DNA from: Plumapathes pennacea
Taxonomy: Eukaryota; Cnidaria; Anthozoa; Antipatharia; Myriopathidae
Reading direction: 5' to 3'
DNA length: 64,000 bases
Assembly: GCA_964036295.1 (NCBI GenBank)
Contig: OZ038467.1
Span: 16,465,670 to 16,529,669, forward strand
Every line of letters begins with the position of its first letter. Position 1 is the first letter of the stretch. The notes beneath the pieces are model-generated. The model was not told where the DNA came from and made no database searches. It was given only the letters and a program-made list of their open reading frames with translations. This document shows positions 62,168 through 64,000 of this stretch, piece by piece. The translations under genes were made by a program, and so were the position numbers.

Positions 62168-62430
62168 TGGTTACAGTTTGTGACATTCAAATGATAGAAC
62201 TATTATCCTGTTTTGGTTAAAGTTTGTGGCATTCGAATGATAGAACAGTTAAGCTGGATTATCCTGTTTTGGTTAAAGTTTGTGACATTCAAATGACAGA
62301 ACAGTTAACCTGTATTATCCTGTTTTGGTTGAAATTTATGACATTCAAATAATAGAACATTTAAGCTGTATTATCCTGTCTTGGTTGAAGTTTGTGACAT
62401 TCAAATCATGGTACAGTTATGTTGATACAA
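62168..62430 (+). repeat. 56-bp minisatellite
   Basis: About 4.7 units occur, starting at 62171 (short unit), 62217, 62273, 62329 and 62385. Each contains gtttgtgacattcaaatgat, then agaacagttaagctgtatta and tcctgttttggtt. Units differ by a few substitutions. It lies directly after the decayed coding block. Confidence 0.85.
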
Positions 62431-63780
62431 GAAGAACTTCACTAATTTCACTACACGTGATACTTCATATGATAAATAAATTTTTAATTTTAATGGACTT
62501 GCTGATATTCACTTTTACTTGTCACACATTGAAATAACAACTGTCTGAACTTATTTATTGTAATGAATCAGCAGTTTCCTACGACAATCAGGCAATCAGG
62601 GACATTCCACTTTTAACTCGTAAATGCGAAAGCAATCAACAAATTCTAACAGTTTGTAAAGAGAATTAGAGCTGCTAGGTTACTGAATGAGGAGATTGTG
62701 GTCTAGGAGGACTGGATACTACACTACAGAGATGCTATGGACTGATGTCTGCAAAACAATGAGATTTTGATGCCGGTCGGGTTCCCCTCTTACAAATGCA
62801 AATCACAAGATTCAATTCTTATGCTTGCACCGGGGTGGGGTTAGGGTTAGGGTTCCGAAAATGTGCTGCCCAGTTCTCAAAACCCTTACCCTATTTCAGA
62901 CCAAATATATACTTGGGATGTACTCATGGGTATCTAATTAATTCAACTCCCACCACTATGGGCAGAAATGAGCATGACACTTATTTCTTGCCATTTCATT
63001 CACGAGTTGGCTCACAGGAGCCTTTGATTGGTTAAGTGAATGCTGACTAAACTGTCACTTCTCACTACATAATTTATTTTATATAATGTATTTTGAAAAA
63101 GCTGAGAGATTCTGCATTTAGGCTTGGGAGTGAAAGGGTTGTTTACCTGTATTAAGTTCATGATAGTTATTATTCCCTTATCCTCCACGGGATTGTGCTC
63201 CTGCATGCTTTTGGTTGGAGAGTACGTTCTTACTTTTTCCTACAAGGTTTTGATACACACAAGTATGATAAAAAGGGCACACAACGAATAGTGTGCTGTA
63301 TGATGATGATGATGACAATGAGATTAAGAATAAAAAGAATTGATGCTGATATATATGTTGTTTTCTTATTAGGTCAGAGCTGATCCATTAATTAGTGGTA
63401 AAGTGATTAATCACAAGAATGATTTTTTGAAATTTGAAAGTTGTTTTCTAAATGTTGGGGTAAAAAAAGTGAATTTCCACTGGTTTGCCATGGTTTGTTG
63501 TGGATGCACTCGGAAATTCACCGTGAGAATATGTGTGGTGTAACGCAAGAGAGGCCAGGCGGGGTGGGGTTTGCGAAATTTAGATATATTTTTAGTGACA
63601 CAAAGTTACTATAATTCAGACCACTCTTTTTCTCCTTTAAGTGTTCAGCACTTGGTATAGTACAAGTAGTAAAACTTTATTTTAACATGCTTGCTCCGTC
63701 AACTACAACAAGCTGGTTACATCAAAGGCCGTATAAAATAGACACATTACTTCTATGTTTATTTTTTTGCGTCGAAACTT
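62431..63780. other. 3' part of copy 3 without recognised gene
   Basis: There is a short telomere-like run ggggttagggttagggttcc at 62836-62855 (three TTAGGG units) and a (GAT)n run at 63300-63315. The 62796-63035 and 63195-63383 open frames have no domain. Confidence 0.4.
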
Positions 63781-63837
63781 CTAATATATGCTAGTGCAGG
63801 ACGGAGTGAGGGGTATCTGCGATTATCGTATTTCTAG

Positions 63838-64000
63838 TACGTATGTATTCAGTCATCCGGTCAGTGTTCATCTGTTTCATCGGTTGACTGAGACCGAAAA
63901 TGGTGAAACTTTTATAAAGCTTGAAACGTTCGCATTTGTTTGTGTGAGTTAAAAGAAAACATTGCTCTTGAAAAAAACATGCTGTACTCGTTGTCATATA
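63838..64000 (+). repeat. Dispersed repeat, pair with 50920-51060
   Basis: It is the right neighbour of the copy 3 element, similar to 50925-51045. It runs off the window end. Confidence 0.5.

Larger units (their letters stand above)
60001..63837 (+). mobile_element. Helitron-like element, TCCCCGA family, copy 3 (3837 bp, with cargo)
   Basis: It begins TCCCCGAGCGAAGCGAGGGT and ends ggggtatctgcgattatcgt-atttCTAG, followed by T. Both termini match copies 1 and 2 closely. The first 450 bp hold the same small basic ORF. Beyond that it differs: coding-like segments at 60691-60896 and 61141-62160 and a 56-bp minisatellite. This looks like a longer family member that kept or captured extra coding sequence. 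Two overlapping insertions cannot be excluded. No Rep or PIF1-type helicase motif is seen. Confidence 0.6.

Noticed and set aside
62836-62855. Interstitial telomere block
   Set aside because: Only about three TTAGGG units are present, too few to mean more than a short simple repeat.

Overview
The window is a piece of a repeat-rich animal genome, most likely an anthozoan cnidarian (stony coral or sea anemone). I infer this from the style and mix of mobile elements: DIRS-order and Crypton tyrosine-recombinase elements, Penelope-like elements with a GIY-YIG domain, CR1/L2-type LINEs with SGNH and PHD-like domains, Helitron-like elements and many terminal-inverted-repeat MITEs. Exons have GT-AG introns. 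There is no bacterial-style gene packing, and I saw no rRNA gene, no functional tRNA gene and no CRISPR array.

Only one host gene is convincing. It is a plus-strand molybdo-flavoenzyme of the xanthine dehydrogenase / aldehyde oxidase family, present as nine consecutive internal exons between 4206 and 51891. They join in phase into 269 codons of the molybdenum-cofactor region, and both ends of the gene lie outside the window. About 0.8 kb of coding sequence is spread over 47.7 kb. One key residue (Ala instead of Glu after GGAYGGK) points to the aldehyde oxidase side of the family.

The introns are filled with nested mobile elements. 1-4205: mosaic repeats with coding-like remnants and a Harbinger-type MITE. 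4287-9496: a SINE fragment, an antisense candidate exon, a Helitron-like element with an internal duplication and a PIF/Harbinger transposase pseudogene. 9734-17285: LINE 3' ends, an internally inverted Penelope-like element, two more Helitron-like copies and a tRNA-derived SINE. 17344-33091: a DIRS-order retrotransposon (18513-24859) with split direct repeats, a Crypton, a large hairpin, a P-like element with a THAP domain and a TA-flanked MITE. 33577-43205: two 256-bp MITEs, a perfect 34-bp palindrome in a Penelope remnant and a RecQ-like helicase scrap. 43311-51812: one LINE (43610-49334) broken by a Helitron-like insertion and another repeat, then a second Crypton. 51892-64000: a second LINE (52330-57480) broken by a foldback-led insertion and a second copy of the same Helitron-like family, a third LINE scrap, and a 3.8-kb third copy of that family carrying coding-like cargo.

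The most unusual signals are these. (1) A Helitron-like family begins TCCCCGA and ends CTAG; two copies sit in LINE coding sequence with no target duplication, and removing either restores the LINE reading frame. (2) The DIRS-order element has a complete A1-ORFs-B1-A2-B2 layout whose internal A2/B1 junction matches the joined element ends. (3) A basic protein domain that I do not recognise recurs in diverged form in separate elements.
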